A stretch of DNA of 8,830 nt, taken from assembly GCA_013213915.1 (NCBI GenBank), contig JABSRK010000143.1, forward strand, positions 1 to 8,830, read 5' to 3'. The translations under genes and the position numbers were made by a program. Origin of the DNA: Planctomycetota bacterium. GTDB taxonomy: Bacteria > Planctomycetota > GCA-002687715. Of the stretch, positions 6,897-8,830 are shown in pieces. The notes below the pieces were generated by a model. The model worked only from the letters and a program-made list of their open reading frames with translations, ran no database searches and had not been told where the DNA came from. Position 1 is the stretch's first letter; each line of letters starts with the position of its first letter.

Positions 6897-6918
6897 GATA
6901 GTCCGTTCACGTCCGACG

Positions 6919-7554
6919 TCAGCGTGACGGTGGGCCGCCTGCGAGCGCGAGGCCGCCGCGAGAGAGCAACTCAGAGAGCATCCGGTAGGTGAGGCCCCAG
7001 AGGAGCCACTCCGGTCCCTCGTCGGAGGGCAGGCGCACGCCGGGGAACTCTCTTGGTCCGGTGGGCGTTGCGACTTCATGTCGTGTTCCGAGAGCGGGGT
7101 CCACGAGCGTAGCGAGAGGCACCCACCGCGCTGCCGCGACCTCGTGGTTGGCCACGAGGGGAGCGGGGGTATGGAGGGCGAACACCAAGGGGTGGACCAG
7201 CAACCCGGTCGCCACGCCACGTCTCAGGGCTTGGATGGGTGGTTGGGCCCCAACGAGGTGGTCTGGTTTCAGCGCCACACCGACCTCCTCGCGCGTCTCG
7301 CGGCACGCGGTGGCGAGGACGTCGGCGTCGCCAGTCTCGCGGCGTCCTCCCGGCAGACCGATGTGTCCGGACCAGGGGTCCAGGGGATGCTCTGCGCGTT
7401 TGATCAGGAGCAGACATGAGGACCCGCACGCGTCCGGGGCGAAACACGCTGCGACTGCGGCCTCGGGTGCGTCCGACGGCGTCGGAGGCGCCTTGGAGAG
7501 GGCGCTGAAGGAGTTCAGAAGTGTCTGGTGATCGGGCGCTTGGGATGAGGTCAT
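6919..7554 (-). CDS. NUDIX hydrolase, CoA-pyrophosphatase (NudL/YeaB) type
   Basis: A 211-residue cytosolic hydrolase of nucleoside-diphosphate-linked compounds, likely CoA or acyl-CoA derivatives. The core is LIKRAEHPLDPWSGHIGLPGG (50-70), then the NUDIX box with RETREEVGV (85-93). The GGRRETGD start, with Glu73 two residues earlier than in the simplest NUDIX consensus, is the spacing used by the CoA-pyrophosphatase group. A WVPL segment (144-147) and a C-terminal EWLLWGLTYRML (182-193) are also typical of that group. The start at 7554 is chosen because the homologous core is complete from here and the open frame further upstream runs antisense through the next gene; no good ribosome site is visible. 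It is the first gene of a two-gene minus-strand unit with the secreted nuclease. The substrate is inferred from family resemblance. Confidence 0.88.
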   Translation of the reverse strand: MTSSQAPDHQTLLNSFSALSKAPPTPSDAPEAAVAACFAPDACGSSCLLLIKRAEHPLDPWSGHIGLPGGRRETGDADVLATACRETREEVGVALKPDHLVGAQPPIQALRRGVATGLLVHPLVFALHTPAPLVANHEVAAARWVPLATLVDPALGTRHEVATPTGPREFPGVRLPSDEGPEWLLWGLTYRMLSELLSRGGLALAGGPPSR

Positions 7555-7660
7555 GGGAGATCCGGTGCCCCGGTCGCTGCAACACGAGCGTAACCGCTGG
7601 CCGCAGAAGTCTATGAGGACAGAGGGGGCTTGCTGTCCTTCGCCTTCCATTGCCTTCTTC

Positions 7661-8122
7661 ATGCAGCACTTTGTTCGCACCGTGGCGGCCGCCCTGGCTG
7701 TCGATGAGGAGTCCGTTCGGGACGGGGTCGGCCTCCTGTTAGAGGCCGTTCGGGGCACGGTTCGGGCTGACGACTGGCGACTCCTGGTGCGCGCGATTCC
7801 GCAAGTCACGGAGGTGCTGGACTTTGCGCGCCGTCGTGCAAGATCTACGTGCATCATCGGGCCTCCGCCTCAGACCCCCGCGGGCCTGGAGGCTGAACTC
7901 CGGGGTCTCGGATTCGGCGATTGCCGCGTCGATCTGCTCGCGAATTGCACCGTCCGATTCCTGAAAGAACGGCTTGGTGAGGAGTGGTGGCAGCGTGCGC
8001 TGATGCGCCTGCCCGCCCTCGCCGGCGGTGAGTCGACAAGGCGGAGAGTGCCCCTGGCGAGCGCTGCTCCTCTGGGTGTCGAGGCCTCGGTCGCGGCTCC
8101 TCAAGGAGGGGCGGCGGGGTGA
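7661..8122 (+). CDS. Hypothetical protein with internal duplication (possibly DUF2780-like)
   Basis: I do not recognise this 153-residue protein with confidence. It has no signal peptide or membrane segment. The first half (about 12-53) has an amphipathic helical look with LLLEAVRGTVRADDWRLLVR followed by AIPQV, which faintly recalls DUF2780. A second segment (about 93-123) repeats the pattern with a Trp and a Pro at equal spacing (DLLANCTVRFLKERLGEEWW, then RALMRLPAL), suggesting two copies of one small helical unit joined by a linker rich in Pro and Arg. The last 30 residues are low-complexity Ala/Gly/Pro. The frame is open back to 7553, with other ATGs at 7613 and 7553; I chose 7661 since similarity begins there and the more upstream part overlaps the NUDIX promoter, but none has a good ribosome site. 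It is divergent from the NUDIX gene. Confidence 0.6.
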   Translation: MQHFVRTVAAALAVDEESVRDGVGLLLEAVRGTVRADDWRLLVRAIPQVTEVLDFARRRARSTCIIGPPPQTPAGLEAELRGLGFGDCRVDLLANCTVRFLKERLGEEWWQRALMRLPALAGGESTRRRVPLASAAPLGVEASVAAPQGGAAG

Positions 8123-8136
8123 AGACCCTGCGGTCT
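8123..8136 (+). other. Short hairpin directly after the stop codon
   Basis: AGACC, a CTGC loop and GGTCT form a perfect five-pair stem starting one base after the TGA of the preceding gene. It has no T-tract. Together with the hairpin at 8155-8174 it makes a tandem pair in the 66-base gap before the lipoprotein gene, so it may help end or trim the upstream transcript. Confidence 0.35.
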
Positions 8137-8154
8137 GTTGTCCGAAGGCGGGTT

Positions 8155-8174
8155 GAGGACTTGCCGGAGTCCTC
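8155..8174 (+). terminator. Perfect 7-bp hairpin, terminator or operator before the lipoprotein gene
   Basis: GAGGACT, a six-base loop TGCCGG and AGTCCTC form a perfect seven-pair stem, followed by TTAACTTT. It lies 33 bases after the stop of the preceding gene and 14 bases before the lipoprotein ATG. It resembles a weak intrinsic terminator, but a TTGAGG (8153-8158) and a TAACTT (8176-8181) spaced by 17 bases flank it, so the palindrome could instead lie within a promoter as an operator. Confidence 0.42.
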
Positions 8175-8188
8175 TTAACTTTGGGGCC

Positions 8189-8634
8189 ATGCGTGCCCTG
8201 CCCGCCCTCCTCCTGACGATCTCGGTGACCCTGGCCGGTTGCAGCCAGGGCGACAAGGTCGTCGGTACATGGACCTTCGACCTGGAAGCGTCAGCCCAGA
8301 TCCTCGAGCCCGAGCTCGCTCGCGTGGCTCCCGGTGCCGGGCGCGAGGGGCTTCGCAAAGAGGCGCTCGCGATCCTCAAGGCCGCGCTCGGCGGCCTTGA
8401 GATCACGCTTGAACTCAAGGACGGTGGTGAGGCGGAGTTCACGGGCAAGGGGCGCGGACCTCAACGCCCGTTCAAGGGTGAGTGGACGTTCGACGACCGG
8501 AAGAACGAAATTGTCGTCACGGGCAAGGGCAGCCCCCAGCGCTACGTCCTCAAGGGCGACGTCCTCCATTACCTCGTTGAGGTACCTGAGGGCAGCAAGA
8601 GCCGCACGCTCAGGCTCGTGATGAAGCGCGGCGC

Positions 8635-8638
<4 letters not shown>
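8189..8638 (+). CDS. Small predicted lipoprotein, beta-rich, unknown function
   Basis: A 149-residue protein with a classic lipoprotein signal: a short positive N-terminus, a hydrophobic stretch, and lipobox LAGC at 15-18 (Cys18), so it should be anchored in the cell envelope. The mature part alternates short beta-like strands (KVVGTWTFD 23-31, LEITLELKDGG 70-80, EAEFTGKG, FKGEWTFDD 95-103, NEIVVTGKG 106-114, RYVLKGDVLHYLV 118-130), interrupted by a helix at about 50-69. The GTW...FKGEWTFDD pattern recalls lipocalin-like or META-like small beta-barrels, but I cannot name the family. The ATG at 8189 is chosen because it gives the clean signal peptide; an ATG at 8138 adds 17 residues that do not look like a signal sequence. 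Its stop overlaps the stop of the convergent Asp/Gly-rich gene by four bases. Confidence 0.8.

Positions 8639-8830
<192 letters not shown>

Noticed and set aside
6897..7220. N-terminal extension of the nuclease to 457 residues
   Set aside because: The extra 108 codons lie inside the NUDIX gene in another frame and precede a proper signal peptide.
7555..7857. N-terminal extension of the NUDIX protein to 312 residues
   Set aside because: It is antisense to the hypothetical protein gene and has Arg/Ser/Thr-rich shadow composition; the NUDIX fold is complete without it.

Overview
The window is dense, GC-rich bacterial DNA: nine complete or nearly complete genes plus one fragment at each end, and no intergenic stretch longer than about 210 bases. 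There is no sign of an insertion sequence, phage, CRISPR array, tRNA or rRNA. Mevalonate-pathway genes with a class I HMG-CoA reductase, lipoprotein signals, and a very long Asp/Gly tract at the right edge would fit a Myxococcota-like or other deltaproteobacterial-type genome. That placement is an inference from gene content, not a demonstrated taxonomy.

Left region (1-3133, minus strand): an isoprenoid unit read right to left. A polyprenyl (short-chain) diphosphate synthase is followed, after a 208-base gap, by a type 2 FMN-dependent isopentenyl-diphosphate isomerase. Its stop codon overlaps the start of a class I HMG-CoA reductase that runs off the left edge. Together these supply mevalonate, interconvert IPP and DMAPP, and condense them to C15/C20 prenyl diphosphates; the kinases, decarboxylase and HMG-CoA synthase are not in view. 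A 13-base direct repeat lies upstream of both the synthase and the isomerase, in the same orientation to each gene.

Middle region (3263-5751, plus strand): a MIP/aquaporin-family channel of the arsenic-associated type overlaps by four bases an LMW-phosphatase-type arsenate reductase. The pair would reduce arsenate and let arsenite leave through the channel. An RlmD-like iron-sulfur uracil-C5 RNA methyltransferase starts 39 bases later and may be co-transcribed, though its function is unrelated.

Right-middle region (5847-7554, minus strand): a NUDIX hydrolase of the CoA-pyrophosphatase type, then 22 bases later a secreted, probably lipid-anchored staphylococcal-nuclease-like protein with an uncommon C-terminal extension.

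Right region (7661-8830): a plus-strand protein of unknown function with an apparent internal duplication, two small hairpins, a small plus-strand lipoprotein with a predicted beta-rich domain, and the C-terminal end of a minus-strand gene consisting almost wholly of Asp and Gly codons. The last two genes converge and overlap by four bases at their stop codons.

I do not see a clearly new multi-gene system. The best leads are the shared upstream element in the isoprenoid unit, the extended nuclease lipoprotein, the aquaporin-ArsC pair, and the duplicated orphan protein.
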